NCBI RefSeq assembly: GCF_000193635.1
Contig: NZ_AEKT01000004.1
Location: 33,609 to 97,608, forward strand
Direction of reading: 5' to 3'
DNA length: 64,000 nucleotides
Source of the DNA: Weissella cibaria KACC 11862
GTDB lineage: Bacteria > Bacillota > Bacilli > Lactobacillales > Lactobacillaceae
Shown: positions 15,984 to 25,739 of the stretch, piece after piece
Numbering within the stretch: the first letter of the stretch is position 1
Layout of the letters: every line of letters begins with the position of its first letter
Program-made: the position numbers and the translations under genes
The notes under the pieces: model-generated
Told to the model about the DNA's origin: nothing
The model's database searches: none
The model's input: the letters and a program-made list of their open reading frames with translations, nothing else

Positions 15984-18900
15984 TTAGTCAGCATCACTCA
16001 AGTTTACGACTTCATCAGTCTTTGGCGCAGCAGTTGCTTCAGCACCGTCAGCAGCAAATTTCTGTGCCAAACGTTGTGCTTCTGCGTTCGCTGCTTCGAT
16101 GTTAACGATTGAATCGTCTTCATCCATGTCGCGCAATTCGATCTCACGATCATCTGCGTCCAAGACCTTCATGTCCAAACCAAGCGCTTGCAATTCCTTA
16201 ACCAAGACACGGAATGACTCCGGAACACCTGGCTTAGGGATTTGCTCACCCTTAACGATGGCCTCGTAAGTCTTAACACGACCAACAACGTCATCTGACT
16301 TGTACGTCAAGATTTCTTGCAACGTGTGCGCAGCACCGTAGGCCTCAAGGGCCCAAACTTCCATTTCACCGAAACGCTGTCCACCAAATTGCGCCTTACC
16401 ACCAAGTGGTTGTTGCGTAACAAGTGAGTAAGGTCCGATTGAACGGGCGTGCATCTTGTCGTCGACCATGTGGGCCAACTTCATATAGTGCATGATACCA
16501 ACTGAGACACGCTTGTCGAAGGCTTCACCAGTACGTCCATCGTACAAGATCGTCTTACCGTCAGCTGGCAAACCAGCTTCCTTAATTGCGTCCCAGATAT
16601 CTGAGTCACGGGCACCGTCGAAGACAGGAGAAGCGATGTGGATACCCAATTCACGGGCAGCCATACCCAAGTGCAATTCAAGCACTTGTCCGATATTCAT
16701 ACGTGAAGGCACACCCATTGGTGACAACATAATGTCGATAGGTGTTCCATCAGGCATGAATGGCATGTCTTCTGAAGGAACGATAACAGAAACCGTACCC
16801 TTGTTACCGTGACGTCCGGCCATCTTGTCACCAACTTGAATCTTACGACGTTGGGCAATGTAGACACGAACCATCATGTTAACACCAGGTGCCAACTCGT
16901 CACCGTTTTCACGAGTAAAGATACGAACGTCTTGAACGACTCCGCCTCCACCGTGAGGAACACGCAATGACGTGTCACGGACTTCACGAGCCTTCTCACC
17001 GAAGATGGCGTGCAACAAACGCTCTTCAGCTGATAGCTCAGTCACACCCTTAGGCGTAACCTTACCAACCAAAAGATCACCGTCTTCAACTTCAGCACCG
17101 ATACGGATAATACCGCGCTCGTCCAAGTTCTTCAATTGCTCTTCACCTGTGTTAGGGATTTCGCGAGTGAACTCTTCAGGGCCAAGCTTCGTATCACGCG
17201 CCTCTGATTCGTATTCTTCAATGTGAATTGACGTGTAAACATCATCGCGGATCAAACGTTCGTTGATGATGATGGCATCTTCGAAGTTATATCCTTGCCA
17301 AGTCATGAAGGCGATCAATGGGTTTTGTCCCAAAGCCAACTCACCTTGCTCCATTGATGGACCATCGGCCAAAACTTCGTCGGCATCAACTGCATCCCCA
17401 ACCTTAACGATTGGACGTTGGTTGTAGTTCTTACCGGCGTTTGAACGACGGAACTTCATCAATTCGTACTTATCAAGTGAACCATCTTCGCGACGGATGC
17501 GGATTTCGCGACCGTCAACATACTCAACCGTACCAGGGTACTTTGCGATAATCGCAACACCCGCGTCGTGGGCAGCCTTGTATTCGATACCCGTACCAAT
17601 CAATGGTGCGTGTGGATCGATCAAAGGAACCGCTTGACGTTGCATGTTGGCACCCATCAAGGCACGGTTTGAGTCATCGTTTTCCAAGAAAGGAATTGCG
17701 GCCGTGGCAACGGCAACAATTTGCTTAGGTGAAACGTCCATGTAGTCAACTTGGTCGATAGAAACTTCGACGTTTTCATCACCCTTACGAGCCAAAACAA
17801 CGTCAGAAGCAAATGATCCATCTTCGTTCAAAACTGAGTTACCTTGGGCAACGATGAAGTTATCTTCTTCGTCGGCCGTCAAGTAGTCAATCTTGTCCGT
17901 AACCTTGTGCGTATCCCAGTCAACACGACGGTATGGTGTCTCAATGAATCCGTAACGGTTAACACGACCGTACGTAGCCAATGAGTTGATCAAACCGATG
18001 TTAGGACCTTCAGGCGTTTCGATAGGGTCCATACGTCCGTAGTGCGTGTAGTGCACGTCTCGGACTTCATAACCGGCACGGTCACGAGTCAAACCACCAG
18101 GTCCCAAGGCTGAAAGACGACGCTTGTTCGTCAATTCTCCAAGAGGGTTAGTTTGGTCCATGAATTGTGACAATTGTGATGAACCGAAGAACTCCTTAAC
18201 AGCTGCCACAACTGGGCGGATGTTAATCAATTGTTGTGGTGTAACCGTATCTGGGTCTTGGATAGACATACGCTCACGAACCACACGCTCCATACGGCTC
18301 AAACCGATACGGAATGTGTTTTGCAACAATTCACCCACACGACGGATACGACGGTTACCCAAGTGGTCAATGTCGTCCGTTGCGCCGATGCCCAATGGCA
18401 AGTTCAAGAAGTAGTTCATACCAGCGATGATATCAGCTGGTTGGATCGTACGAATTGACTCGTCAAATTGACCGTTACCGATCACTGGCAAAGTCTTTTC
18501 TGGATCCTCTGGGTTTTCAACCAAGATTGTTTGCAACGTCATAGGCGTCGTCACAACACCTTCGTCTGAAGGCGTAAATGTCGTCGTCTTAAAGTCGTCA
18601 CGATCTAGGTAAGGTGCCAAGTCGGCCATAACCTTCTTGTCGATTAGCGTACCCTTTTCGGCGATAACTTCACCAGTTTCAGGGTCAGCCAACGTTTCAC
18701 CCAACGTCAAGCCCATCAAACGCGTCTTCAATGACAACTTCTTGTTGATCTTGTAACGACCAACTGGTGCCAAATCGTAACGCTTTGGGTCAAAGAAGCG
18801 CGCTGTCAACAACGCACGTGATGAATCCGCCGTCTTTGGCTCACCTGGACGCAGACGCTCGTAGATGTCCTTCAATCCTTCTTCGACACGAGAGTCGTTG

Positions 18901-19589
18901 ATATCCTTGTGAACATCCTTATCCAACGTCAATGAGATTGAATCGTATTGGTCACCCAAAATTTGCAAAATCTCTGAGTCAGATCCGTAACCCAAGGCAC
19001 GAACCAATTCAGTGATTGGCAACTTACGCGTACGATCAATACGTACGTAGCTCAATCCCTTGGCATCTGTTTCATATTCCAACCAAGCACCACGGCTTGG
19101 GATGAAAGTCGTTCCATAGTTAGGACGACCATTCTTATCCAATTCCTCGTTGTAGTACACACCAGGAGAGCGGACAAGTTGTGAGACGATAACACGCTCA
19201 GCTCCGTTAATGATGAACGTACCTGATGGCGTCATCAATGGGAAATCACCAAAGAACACATCTTGTGACTTAATTTCACCAGTTTCTTGGTTCGTCAAGC
19301 GCAACGTTACGTGCAATGGTGCTGAGTAATTAGCATCGTGGTTACGTGCTTCTTCTACTGTGTACTTAGGCTCCATGAGCTTATAGTCCACAAATTCCAA
19401 TGACAACTTACCTTGGAAGTCCTCGATTGGCAAAATGTCCGTAAACATTTCGCGCAATCCTTCATCCAAGAACCAGTTGTATGAGTCCGTTTGGATCTCA
19501 ATCAAGTTAGGCAAATCAAGGACTTCCTTGATTCGTGCGTAACTACGACGAACACGGTGCTTACCGTACTTTACAAGCGTTCCTACCAA
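15984..19589 (-). CDS. rpoB: DNA-directed RNA polymerase subunit beta
   Basis: Second large subunit of RNA polymerase, 1201 residues from the preferred start. Conserved features include the rifampicin region ([20 protein letters not shown] then [20 protein letters not shown]), GRHGNKG and the C-terminal [21 protein letters not shown] longer frame opens at GTG 19625, but TTG at 19589 has an AGGTGG ribosome binding site five bases upstream. It also gives [11 protein letters not shown], which aligns with the usual [12 protein letters not shown] start. Transcription begins at a promoter near 19800 and runs through a terminator-like leader, so rpoBC may be attenuated. Confidence 0.97.
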   Translation of the reverse strand: MVGTLVKYGKHRVRRSYARIKEVLDLPNLIEIQTDSYNWFLDEGLREMFTDILPIEDFQGKLSLEFVDYKLMEPKYTVEEARNHDANYSAPLHVTLRLTNQETGEIKSQDVFFGDFPLMTPSGTFIINGAERVIVSQLVRSPGVYYNEELDKNGRPNYGTTFIPSRGAWLEYETDAKGLSYVRIDRTRKLPITELVRALGYGSDSEILQILGDQYDSISLTLDKDVHKDINDSRVEEGLKDIYERLRPGEPKTADSSRALLTARFFDPKRYDLAPVGRYKINKKLSLKTRLMGLTLGETLADPETGEVIAEKGTLIDKKVMADLAPYLDRDDFKTTTFTPSDEGVVTTPMTLQTILVENPEDPEKTLPVIGNGQFDESIRTIQPADIIAGMNYFLNLPLGIGATDDIDHLGNRRIRRVGELLQNTFRIGLSRMERVVRERMSIQDPDTVTPQQLINIRPVVAAVKEFFGSSQLSQFMDQTNPLGELTNKRRLSALGPGGLTRDRAGYEVRDVHYTHYGRMDPIETPEGPNIGLINSLATYGRVNRYGFIETPYRRVDWDTHKVTDKIDYLTADEEDNFIVAQGNSVLNEDGSFASDVVLARKGDENVEVSIDQVDYMDVSPKQIVAVATAAIPFLENDDSNRALMGANMQRQAVPLIDPHAPLIGTGIEYKAAHDAGVAIIAKYPGTVEYVDGREIRIRREDGSLDKYELMKFRRSNAGKNYNQRPIVKVGDAVDADEVLADGPSMEQGELALGQNPLIAFMTWQGYNFEDAIIINERLIRDDVYTSIHIEEYESEARDTKLGPEEFTREIPNTGEEQLKNLDERGIIRIGAEVEDGDLLVGKVTPKGVTELSAEERLLHAIFGEKAREVRDTSLRVPHGGGGVVQDVRIFTRENGDELAPGVNMMVRVYIAQRRKIQVGDKMAGRHGNKGTVSVIVPSEDMPFMPDGTPIDIMLSPMGVPSRMNIGQVLELHLGMAARELGIHIASPVFDGARDSDIWDAIKEAGLPADGKTILYDGRTGEAFDKRVSVGIMHYMKLAHMVDDKMHARSIGPYSLVTQQPLGGKAQFGGQRFGEMEVWALEAYGAAHTLQEILTYKSDDVVGRVKTYEAIVKGEQIPKPGVPESFRVLVKELQALGLDMKVLDADDREIELRDMDEDDSIVNIEAANAEAQRLAQKFAADGAEATAAPKTDEVVNLSDAD

Positions 19590-19680
19590 GTTTTCCACCT
19601 CGCTTTGATTTGGCCAACTGCGCACACCAGTTTCTTTACAGTTTGATTACAATATCTGTTTTTTACCGGTTTTTGAGTGC

Positions 19681-19769
19681 AAAAAAGACAACGGCATTTC
19701 CATTGATGAAAACACCACTGCCCTTGCTATAAAGGCATTCAGGGACAATATTTCCTGCCTGCCGTTGTC
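19681..19769 (-). promoter_or_regulatory. Terminator-like structured leader of rpoBC, candidate attenuator
   Basis: Between the rpoB promoter and the rpoB start, minus-strand RNA can close a perfect 10-bp stem GACAACGGCA/TGCCGTTGTC (19760-19769 with 19687-19696), immediately followed by six U residues (19681-19686). Smaller stems inside (GCCTT/AAGGGC and TTTC/GAAA regions) make a branched loop. The clpC terminator lies upstream, so this one can only affect rpoBC. Confidence 0.6.
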
Positions 19770-19792
19770 TATGCACAATTAAACTACCTTAT

Positions 19793-19821
19793 AGTATACA
19801 AGAAAAAGCAAGTAATATCAA
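19793..19821 (-). promoter_or_regulatory. Promoter of the rpoBC operon
   Basis: Minus strand: -35 TTGATA (19816-19821), 17-bp spacer, -10 TATACT (19793-19798) with a TG extension. It overlaps the clpC terminator hairpin. Confidence 0.7.
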
Positions 19822-19852
19822 GATTTTAAACCTTTGTCAATACTTGCTTTTT
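19803..19852 (-). terminator. Terminator after clpC
   Basis: Arms AAAAAGCAAGTA / TACTTGCTTTTT around a 26-base loop; the T-run on the minus strand follows the clpC stop closely. Confidence 0.75.
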
Positions 19853-19865
19853 CAATTTATTGTGT

Positions 19866-22364
19866 TTATTCTGTGACCGCTTCTTGACTGTTCGTCTTTG
19901 ACTTCACATTAATTGTGATTTCGCCACTCTTAGCACCGATCGTGACAACATCATTCGTCGTCACCTTACCAGCCAATAACTCTTCAGACAAACGATCTTC
20001 AACCTTCGTTTGCAACGCACGACGGATTGGACGTGCGCCATACTCTGGATCGAAGCCAGCCTTAGCAACCACATCAATGGCCGCTGGCGTAATCTTCACG
20101 TCAAAGCCTTGATCAGCGATACGCTTCAAGACTGACTTGGCCATCAACTTCACGATTTGGTGAAGTTCTGGCTTCGTCAATGAGTGGAAGACCACAATTT
20201 CATCAATACGGTTAATGAATTCCGGACGGAACGTCTCACGCAACGTCTTACGAACCGTCTCATTCATCGCATCGTAATCCTTTGACTTATCAACGGCACC
20301 AAAGCCGACTGACTTTTCATCACGAACACGAGTTGCACCCAAGTTAGACGTCATGATGATAATCGTGTTACGGAAATCGACCTTACGTCCCTTGGCATCC
20401 GTCAAGTAACCATCGTCAAAGACTTGCAACATCAAGTTGTAAATATCAGGGTGCGCCTTTTCAGCTTCATCCAATAGCACAACTGAGTATGGGTTACGAC
20501 GAACCTTTTCAGTCAATTGGCCACCTTCTTCGTAACCAACGTAACCAGGTGCTGACCCGACCAAACGGCTAGCTGAGTATGCTTCACGGTATTCAGACAT
20601 ATCAACACGAATCATGTTGTCTTCTGAACCAAACATAGCTTCAGCCAAAGCCTTGGCCAACTCAGTCTTACCAGTACCCGTAGGTCCCAAGAACATAAAC
20701 GTTCCAATTGGACGTTGTGGATCCTTCAAGCCTGAACGTGCACGACGAATTGAACGGGCGATGGCTGATACCGCTTCATCTTGCCCAACAACACGGTTGT
20801 GCAAAACCTTCTCCAAGTTCAACAAACGCTCTTGTTCTGACTTCTCCATTTGCGTTAGTGGAATACCAGTTTGCTCTGAAACAACTTCTGCAATATCATG
20901 CGTCGTAACTTCAAGGTCATAACTAGCTGACCCTTCTGGTTGTTCAGCATCACGATCTGCGATGTACTTATCAACCTTCTTCTTCTGGGTCATTTCCTTC
21001 TTACGCAATTGAGCTGCCAATTCGAAATCAAGCGCTTCGATAGCGGCATCCTTTTCAGCGCGGATGGTTTGCAACTTTTCCTCAAGCTTAGCCAACGGCG
21101 TCTTGTGACCAGAACGGTCAATGCGCACCTTGGCAGCTGCTTCATCCATGATATCGATAGCCTTGTCAGGCAAGAAGCGATCCGTCACGTAACGAACTGA
21201 CAACTTAACAGCATCAACTACTGCGTCATCAGAGATGGCCACTTGGTGGTGTTGCTCGTAACGACTCTTCAAGCCCTTCAAGATTTCAATCGCATCAGCT
21301 TCAGATGGCTCGTCAACTTGCACTTGGGCAAAACGACGTTCCAAAGCAGCATCGGCTTCAATGTACTTTTGGTACTCATCCAAAGTCGTCGCACCAATCG
21401 TTTGCAATTCACCACGGGCCAAGGCTGGCTTCAAGATGTTTGACGCATCAATCGCCCCCTCAGCACCACCGGCACCAATCAACGTGTGCAACTCATCAAT
21501 GAACAAGATCACATTGCCATCGCGTTGGATTTCGTCGATAACCTTCTTCAAGCGGTCTTCAAACTCACCGCGATACTTTGTTCCAGCGACCAATGACCCC
21601 ATATCTAGCATCATCAAACGCTTCTTTGCCATGTCAGCTGGCACTTCGCCAGCGACAATCTTTTGGGCCAAACCTTCAGCAATCGCCGTCTTACCAACAC
21701 CAGGCTCACCAATCAATACTGGGTTGTTCTTTGTGCGACGTGACAAGATTTGAATAACACGCTTCACTTCAGCAGAACGGCCAATGACAGGGTCCATGTG
21801 GTGATCACGGGCTTGTTGTGTTAAATCACGGGCCAATGAATCCAACGTTGGCGTACCTTCTTGTTGACCTTGTTGGTTACCACGACGGCTACCCCGGGCG
21901 TCCTTCTTACGCGCTGTATCATTAATACCCAACTTGCGCAAAATGACACGACGCATCTCACCTGGGTTAGCATCCAATGCAATCAAGATACGTGATGACA
22001 AGATTGAGTCATCAGCCAACAATGCCAACAACATGTGCTCCGTGCCGACACGACCTTGTTGCATGTTACGCGCTTCTTCACCAGCTAATTGCAACACTTC
22101 ACCAGCCTTTGGTGAGTATGGCAAGTAAGCTTCCTTTTCAGCGCGTGATAGCGTACCGTAACCCGTAAAGCGTTCAATTTCCTCACGAATATCATCATCA
22201 GAAATATTAAATTGTTGCATTACCTTGCTGGCAATACCCTCTTTTTCAATCGCCAAGGCCAAAAGCAAGTGCTCCGTCCCAACGGCTTGGTGCTTAAAAT
22301 ACTTTGCTTGTTCTTGTGCCAAAACTAAAACGTTCTTTGCACTAGGTGTGTATTGATTATCCAT
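19866..22364 (-). CDS. clpC: ATP-dependent Clp protease ATP-binding subunit ClpC
   Basis: AAA+ unfoldase that feeds proteins to ClpP, 832 residues. It has the double Clp N-domain (residues 1-145), the first AAA+ module with Walker A GEPGVGKT and Walker B LFIDEL, a middle coiled region with a UVR-like segment ([20 protein letters not shown]), and the second AAA+ module with GPTGTGKT and LLDEAEKA. It begins two bases after ctsR. There is no mcsA or mcsB between the two genes, unlike Bacillus, so adaptor-dependent control through McsAB is absent here. Confidence 0.97.
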   Translation of the reverse strand: MDNQYTPSAKNVLVLAQEQAKYFKHQAVGTEHLLLALAIEKEGIASKVMQQFNISDDDIREEIERFTGYGTLSRAEKEAYLPYSPKAGEVLQLAGEEARNMQQGRVGTEHMLLALLADDSILSSRILIALDANPGEMRRVILRKLGINDTARKKDARGSRRGNQQGQQEGTPTLDSLARDLTQQARDHHMDPVIGRSAEVKRVIQILSRRTKNNPVLIGEPGVGKTAIAEGLAQKIVAGEVPADMAKKRLMMLDMGSLVAGTKYRGEFEDRLKKVIDEIQRDGNVILFIDELHTLIGAGGAEGAIDASNILKPALARGELQTIGATTLDEYQKYIEADAALERRFAQVQVDEPSEADAIEILKGLKSRYEQHHQVAISDDAVVDAVKLSVRYVTDRFLPDKAIDIMDEAAAKVRIDRSGHKTPLAKLEEKLQTIRAEKDAAIEALDFELAAQLRKKEMTQKKKVDKYIADRDAEQPEGSASYDLEVTTHDIAEVVSEQTGIPLTQMEKSEQERLLNLEKVLHNRVVGQDEAVSAIARSIRRARSGLKDPQRPIGTFMFLGPTGTGKTELAKALAEAMFGSEDNMIRVDMSEYREAYSASRLVGSAPGYVGYEEGGQLTEKVRRNPYSVVLLDEAEKAHPDIYNLMLQVFDDGYLTDAKGRKVDFRNTIIIMTSNLGATRVRDEKSVGFGAVDKSKDYDAMNETVRKTLRETFRPEFINRIDEIVVFHSLTKPELHQIVKLMAKSVLKRIADQGFDVKITPAAIDVVAKAGFDPEYGARPIRRALQTKVEDRLSEELLAGKVTTNDVVTIGAKSGEITINVKSKTNSQEAVTE

Positions 22365-22366
22365 AA

Positions 22367-22843
22367 TTATTTACGCTCACTTTCAAACCGTAATCGGTTT
22401 AATAATTGACGCAGCAATTGTCCGCGTAGCTGTCCGGCCATCCGGGCATCCCCTACCGCTAATGCTTCCTTTGATAACATCGTTAATACAATCTTACCTT
22501 CCCGTTCAGTTAACAGTTCATCCCGGTATAAGCTTTCGATGATGTCGGTTGCTTCGCGTACGCTCACTACCTCTGAGAGACTTTGAATCAATTCTTCTAT
22601 AAAACGTGGGTCAGTCCGTAGCGGAATTTGGACAATCCGAATATATCCACCGCCACCACGTTTTGACTCCACTATATAGCCGTTTTGAATCGTAAAACGT
22701 GTCTTAATGACATAATTGATCTGCGACGGCACGACATCGAAACGTTGTGCGAGTTCAGATCGACGAATTTCAATTTTCTCTGATTGCCGCAAAATCTGTT
22801 TCAGATACGTCTCGATAGCATCTGACATGTTTTGATCAGCCAT
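22367..22843 (-). CDS. ctsR: Transcriptional repressor CtsR
   Basis: Class III heat-shock repressor of clp genes, 158 residues from the preferred start. The winged helix-turn-helix region includes IEIRRSELAQRFDVVPSQIN and the glycine-rich wing ESKRGGGGYIRI, which contacts DNA and senses heat in CtsR proteins. A longer frame reaches 22945, but ATG 22843 has a GGGGG ribosome binding site and lies just downstream of a CtsR-type operator and a good promoter. It therefore regulates its own operon with clpC. Confidence 0.95.
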   Translation of the reverse strand: MADQNMSDAIETYLKQILRQSEKIEIRRSELAQRFDVVPSQINYVIKTRFTIQNGYIVESKRGGGGYIRIVQIPLRTDPRFIEELIQSLSEVVSVREATDIIESLYRDELLTEREGKIVLTMLSKEALAVGDARMAGQLRGQLLRQLLNRLRFESERK

Positions 22844-22854
22844 GCGCGTGCCCC

Positions 22855-22903
22855 CTTGACCAATGTTGACATTATTATAAAACGCACTGCTTTGCAATGC
22901 CAA
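22855..22903 (-). promoter_or_regulatory. ctsR-clpC promoter with CtsR operator
   Basis: Minus strand: -35 TTGGCA (22898-22903), 18-bp spacer, -10 TATAAT (22874-22879), followed by TGTCAAC-ATT-GGTCAAG (22855-22871). This is a tandem heptad with 3-bp spacing matching the CtsR consensus GGTCAAA-N3-GGTCAAA at 11 of 14 positions. Confidence 0.7.
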
Positions 22904-23049
22904 TAATTTGTCGTGGTTTTCGCACACTTTCTGTAAGTTTACCATTACTCACAGTTTCTAAACAAAATTTTTCACAGATTTCCGCATACCCATACTGTAA
23001 CAAATAATTATATCGATTCGACACGTATTCATTGGTAAAAACACGACAG

Positions 23050-23083
23050 AAAAACCACCAAGAAATATCTTGATGGTTTTTCC
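23050..23083 (-). terminator. Terminator of the four-tRNA operon
   Basis: Minus strand AAAAACCATCAAG / CTTGGTGGTTTTT with a G-T pair and T5 tail, directly after tRNA-Arg. Confidence 0.85.
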
Positions 23084-23089
23084 AATCGA

Positions 23090-23162
23090 TGGGCCTAGCA
23101 GGACTCGAACCTGCAATACCCGGTTCGTAGCCGGGGTGTTTATCCAATTAGCATATAAGCCC
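23090..23162 (-). tRNA. tRNA-Arg(ACG)
   Basis: Cloverleaf of 73 bases: acceptor GGGCTTA/TAGGCCC, anticodon stem CCCGG/CCGGG, loop CTACGAA with anticodon ACG (read as ICG after TadA editing), T-loop TTCGAGT. No encoded CCA. Confidence 0.95.
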
Positions 23163-23199
23163 AATAAATATTTAATTTGATTCTAAATCTAGAATCAGA

Positions 23200-23272
23200 A
23201 GCGAACAACGGGATTCGAACCCGCGACCTCTACCATGGCAAGGTAGCGTTCTACCAACTGAACTATATTCGC
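23200..23272 (-). tRNA. tRNA-Gly(GCC)
   Basis: Acceptor GCGAATA/TGTTCGC, anticodon stem CTACC/GGTAG, loop TTGCCAT with anticodon GCC. 73 bases, no encoded CCA. Confidence 0.95.
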
Positions 23273-23278
23273 ATCAAA

Positions 23279-23351
23279 TGCCGACTACTGGATTCGAACC
23301 AGCGACCCCTTCATTACTAGTGAAGTGCTCTGCCAGCTGAGCTAAGTCGGC
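23279..23351 (-). tRNA. tRNA-Thr(AGT)
   Basis: Acceptor GCCGACT/AGTCGGC, anticodon stem CTTCA/TGAAG, loop CTAGTAA: position 34 is A, so the anticodon is AGT. Such an A34 is rare for threonine in bacteria and would need deamination to inosine for wide decoding. Confidence 0.93.
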
Positions 23352-23372
23352 ATGTCTATCGTAAACCGATAA

Positions 23373-23454
23373 TACGGATGACAGGAATCGAACCTGCACG
23401 CCCGAAGGCACTGGAACCTAAATCCAGCGCGTCTGCCAGTTCCGCCACATCCGC
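23373..23454 (-). tRNA. tRNA-Leu(TAG)
   Basis: 82-base type II tRNA with a long variable arm (GCCTTCGGGC). Anticodon stem CTGGA/TCCAG, loop TTTAGGT with anticodon TAG. Acceptor GCGGATG/CATCCGT with a G1-U72 pair. It is the first gene of the four-tRNA transcript. Confidence 0.95.
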
Positions 23455-23494
23455 AACAGACGTCTTCAAGTTATTCGCTTGAAACAACTTTTAT

Positions 23495-23523
23495 ATAATA
23501 ACAAGTTTCGAATTAAGTGTCAA
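23495..23523 (-). promoter_or_regulatory. Promoter of the four-tRNA operon
   Basis: Minus strand: -35 TTGACA (23518-23523), 17-bp spacer, -10 TATTAT (23495-23500), about 40 bases before tRNA-Leu. Confidence 0.8.
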
Positions 23524-23655
23524 CACTTTTTTAAAACTTGTTTTATCAAGTGGAACGCTTGGCAGCGGTCCGGTAGGCATGTCGCCTTACCACTCGATAT
23601 ATATTACTCGCTTCCGCCCAGTTTGGCAATACTTTTTTCATAAAAAAATAAACGT

Positions 23656-23685
23656 TTTGTGTCGACGCGTTGCGTCGAGGTATGG
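23656..23685 (+). repeat. Left arm of a 30-bp inverted repeat
   Basis: Matches the complement of 24350-24379 at 29 of 30 positions and contains the palindromic TCGACGCGTTGCGTCGA hairpin. It marks the outer edge of the non-coding unit. Confidence 0.9.
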
Positions 23686-24027
23686 CAGGTGGTTGGGGTG
23701 GCGGTGCTCCGTCCTTCAATATAAGCTGGTGGCGACGGAGTCCCGTTCTCACTAAGTCTCAGCGTATTTCGGCGCCTACCGGCTTAAAATCCACTGCTAC
23801 TAAGTGATTCCTGGTGCTCCTTCCTTCGCTTTATCACCGGCTAATATCGCAGGATCTCCGCACCACCACCCCAACCACCCGCCATACCAGCAACCGAGAT
23901 ATTCTCTATCAATTTCGATATTCATCTCTATGGACCGCAGGCACACACTAAGGAACCATGGATTTGCTAGTAAACATTATCGATCATTCAGCTCATTGGC
24001 GATTTTCGAACCAAAGTATTGCAACCA

Positions 24028-24079
24028 TAAAATTCCCAGTCGAATTAACGCATTCCGGTTAATTCGACTGGGAATTTTT
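24028..24079. terminator. Bidirectional terminator shared by the two candidate RNAs
   Basis: Perfect 20-bp arms (24028-24047 with 24058-24077; AAAATTCCCAGTCGAATTAA and complement) and a 10-base loop. Six T residues on plus, four on minus. No protein gene ends on either side. Confidence 0.8.
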
Positions 24080-24349
24080 TCGTCTATCGCTAACTATGTC
24101 AGTTATCAGGTTCACGCATTTAATTCTCGGTGGATGATTATCACAGACAGACAAGAACATATCGGCTGCTGGCATGGGAGTTCAGCACTATCGGAGCGTT
24201 CAAATCGGGGCAACATGCCGCATGGCCAGCGCTATTCAGGTAAGCCCATATAGGACTAAAGGATTAGGGGGAATTATTTGCCCCGCTGAATGGCGCCTGT
24301 GCCATTCGGTTGCCTCAATTTGAACTTTGCCGAAGATAGCGCTGAACTC

Positions 24350-24379
24350 CCATGCCTCGACGCAACGCGTCGACACAAA
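24350..24379 (-). repeat. Right arm of a 30-bp inverted repeat
   Basis: Inverted partner of 23656-23685; the single difference is C versus T in GG(C/T)ATGG. No target-site duplication is visible outside the arms. Confidence 0.9.
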
Positions 24380-24390
24380 CCACCAACTAA

Positions 24391-24421
24391 AAAGCCCAAC
24401 AACCAAAACCTGATTGTTGAG
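24391..24421 (-). terminator. Terminator after serS
   Basis: Minus strand GCTCAACAA / TTGTTGGGC followed by T5. Confidence 0.8.
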
Positions 24422-24439
24422 CTAAAATAATGTTTAATT

Positions 24440-25723
24440 TTACAACGTGTCTTCAGGAACGATCTTGTCTGCGCCAAAGTATGGACGTAGCACTTCTGGA
24501 ATCGTCACTGTACCGTCTGCGTTTTGGTAGTTTTCCAAGATTGCGGCAACTGTACGACCAACTGCCAACCCTGATCCGTTCAACGTGTGAACGAATTGCA
24601 ACTTACCTTCTTCATCACGGTATTGAATACGGGCACGACGCGCTTGGAAGGCCTCTGTGTTTGATACAGATGAAATCTCACGGTAGATGTCTTGTTCAGG
24701 CATCCAAACTTCCAAATCGTATGTCTTCGCAGCTGAGAAGCCCATGTCTCCCGTTGACAACGTGATCACGTGATATGGCAAGTTCAACTTTTGCAAGATG
24801 TTTTCAGCATTGGCCGTCATATCTTCCAAAGCTTGGTATGATTGCTCAGGCTTCGTAAACTTAACCATTTCAACCTTGTTGAATTGGTGCATACGAATCA
24901 ATCCACGCGTGTCACGACCAGCTGAACCGGCTTCTTGACGGAATGATGGTGAAACGGCCGTTACAGAGTATGGCAACTTGTCAGCATCAATCACTTCTTC
25001 ACGGAAGTAGTTCGTCAAAGGCACTTCAGCCGTTGGAATCAACGTCATGTCTTCGTTTGTGCCGACACGATAAGCATCTTCCATAAACTTAGGGTATTGA
25101 CCCGTACCAAACATGGCTGCGTCCTTAACCATGTAAGGCGTAATCATTTCCTTGTAGCCTTCCTTTTGGTGCTCGTCCAACATGAAGTTGTAAACGGCAC
25201 GCTCAAGACGGGCACCTTGGCCAACGTAGTAGACGAAGCGAGCGCCAGCAACCTTAGCACCGCGCTCCCAGTCCAAAATACCAAGGTCTTCACCAATTTC
25301 GTAGTGTGCCTTTGGCTTGAAGTCGAATGATGGGATTTCACCCCAAACACGCTCTTCACGGTTAGCTTCTTCATCCGCACCAACTGGAATCGTTGGGTTT
25401 GGCAAGTTAGGGAAGTGCAACATGCGGTCTTGGATAGCTTCGTCGACCTTAGCGACCTCTTCATCCAATTCCTTAATCTTGGCAGACACCGTTTGCATTT
25501 CAGCAATAACATCTGACGCATCTTCCTTGTTACGCTTCTTCAAACCGATTTCGTCAGACACCGTGTTACGGCGGGCCTTCAACTCTTCCGTTTGTACCAA
25601 CAACTCACGACGCTTAGCATCGTCAGCTACCAAGGCGTCCACTTCCGCAGCATCGACACCACGCGTGGCCAAACGTTCCTTTACGCTTTCCGTTTCATTA
25701 CGGATCAACTTCATATCTAACAT
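24440..25723 (-). CDS. serS: Seryl-tRNA synthetase
   Basis: Class II aminoacyl-tRNA synthetase charging tRNA-Ser, 427 residues. The N-terminal antiparallel coiled coil that grips the long variable arm spans about residues 25-100 ([20 protein letters not shown] onward). The catalytic domain has the motif 2 region [20 protein letters not shown] and motif 3 ([17 protein letters not shown]). TAGGAGAAAAG precedes the ATG. It lies 16 bases after the deoxynucleoside kinase gene, so the two are co-transcribed. No T-box is seen in the short gap. Confidence 0.97.
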   Translation of the reverse strand: MLDMKLIRNETESVKERLATRGVDAAEVDALVADDAKRRELLVQTEELKARRNTVSDEIGLKKRNKEDASDVIAEMQTVSAKIKELDEEVAKVDEAIQDRMLHFPNLPNPTIPVGADEEANREERVWGEIPSFDFKPKAHYEIGEDLGILDWERGAKVAGARFVYYVGQGARLERAVYNFMLDEHQKEGYKEMITPYMVKDAAMFGTGQYPKFMEDAYRVGTNEDMTLIPTAEVPLTNYFREEVIDADKLPYSVTAVSPSFRQEAGSAGRDTRGLIRMHQFNKVEMVKFTKPEQSYQALEDMTANAENILQKLNLPYHVITLSTGDMGFSAAKTYDLEVWMPEQDIYREISSVSNTEAFQARRARIQYRDEEGKLQFVHTLNGSGLAVGRTVAAILENYQNADGTVTIPEVLRPYFGADKIVPEDTL

Positions 25724-25739
25724 AATTCTTTTCTCCTAA

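Larger units (their letters stand above)
23656..24079 (+). ncRNA. Candidate structured RNA 1, left member of a facing pair
   Basis: No credible gene lies in 23524-24390. From 23656 the plus strand has a 30-base segment containing a 7-bp hairpin (TCGACGC-GTT-GCGTCGA). Next comes a rod of 210 bases closed by a 29-bp stem (23679-23707 with 23860-23888, two mismatches) and a second stem of about 15 bp (AATATAAGCTGGTG region with CACCGGCTAATAT). A short segment CCATACCAGCAACCGA follows, and the unit ends at the terminator 24028-24079. Its borders match RNA 2 on the opposite strand. The family is unknown, and a GOLLD/ROOL-like large RNA is possible given the tRNA neighbours. A weak -35 (TTGGCA near 23624) is the only promoter hint. 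Confidence 0.45.
24028..24379 (-). ncRNA. Candidate structured RNA 2, right member of the facing pair
   Basis: Read on the minus strand from 24379, the first 30 bases match RNA 1 at 29 of 30 positions. A different long rod follows: a 22-bp stem (24335-24356 with 24171-24192; GU at its one non-Watson-Crick pair), then GTTCAAAT/ATTTGAAC and GGCAAC/GTTGCC stems, and a GAATGGC/GCCATTC hairpin. The rod is followed by CCATGCCAGCAGCCGATAT, which again matches RNA 1 after its rod. The unit ends at the shared terminator. Two related RNAs with divergent but still paired rods argue for selection on structure. Confidence 0.45.

Noticed and set aside
23804-24253. 149-codon open frame on the plus strand inside the structured RNA zone
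   Set aside because: It crosses two long stems and the central terminator, has no ribosome binding site and no protein-like composition.
23656-24379. MITE or insertion-sequence remnant
   Set aside because: Inverted ends exist, but no target duplication or transposase fragment is visible, and the paired rods plus central terminator fit RNA genes better. Not fully excluded.
23540-24390. tmRNA, RNase P RNA or SRP RNA as identity of the structured zone
   Set aside because: None of their conserved cores is present: no tmRNA tag frame or tRNA-like end, no GAGGAAAGTCC, and no GGAAGGAAGCAG-type SRP loop.
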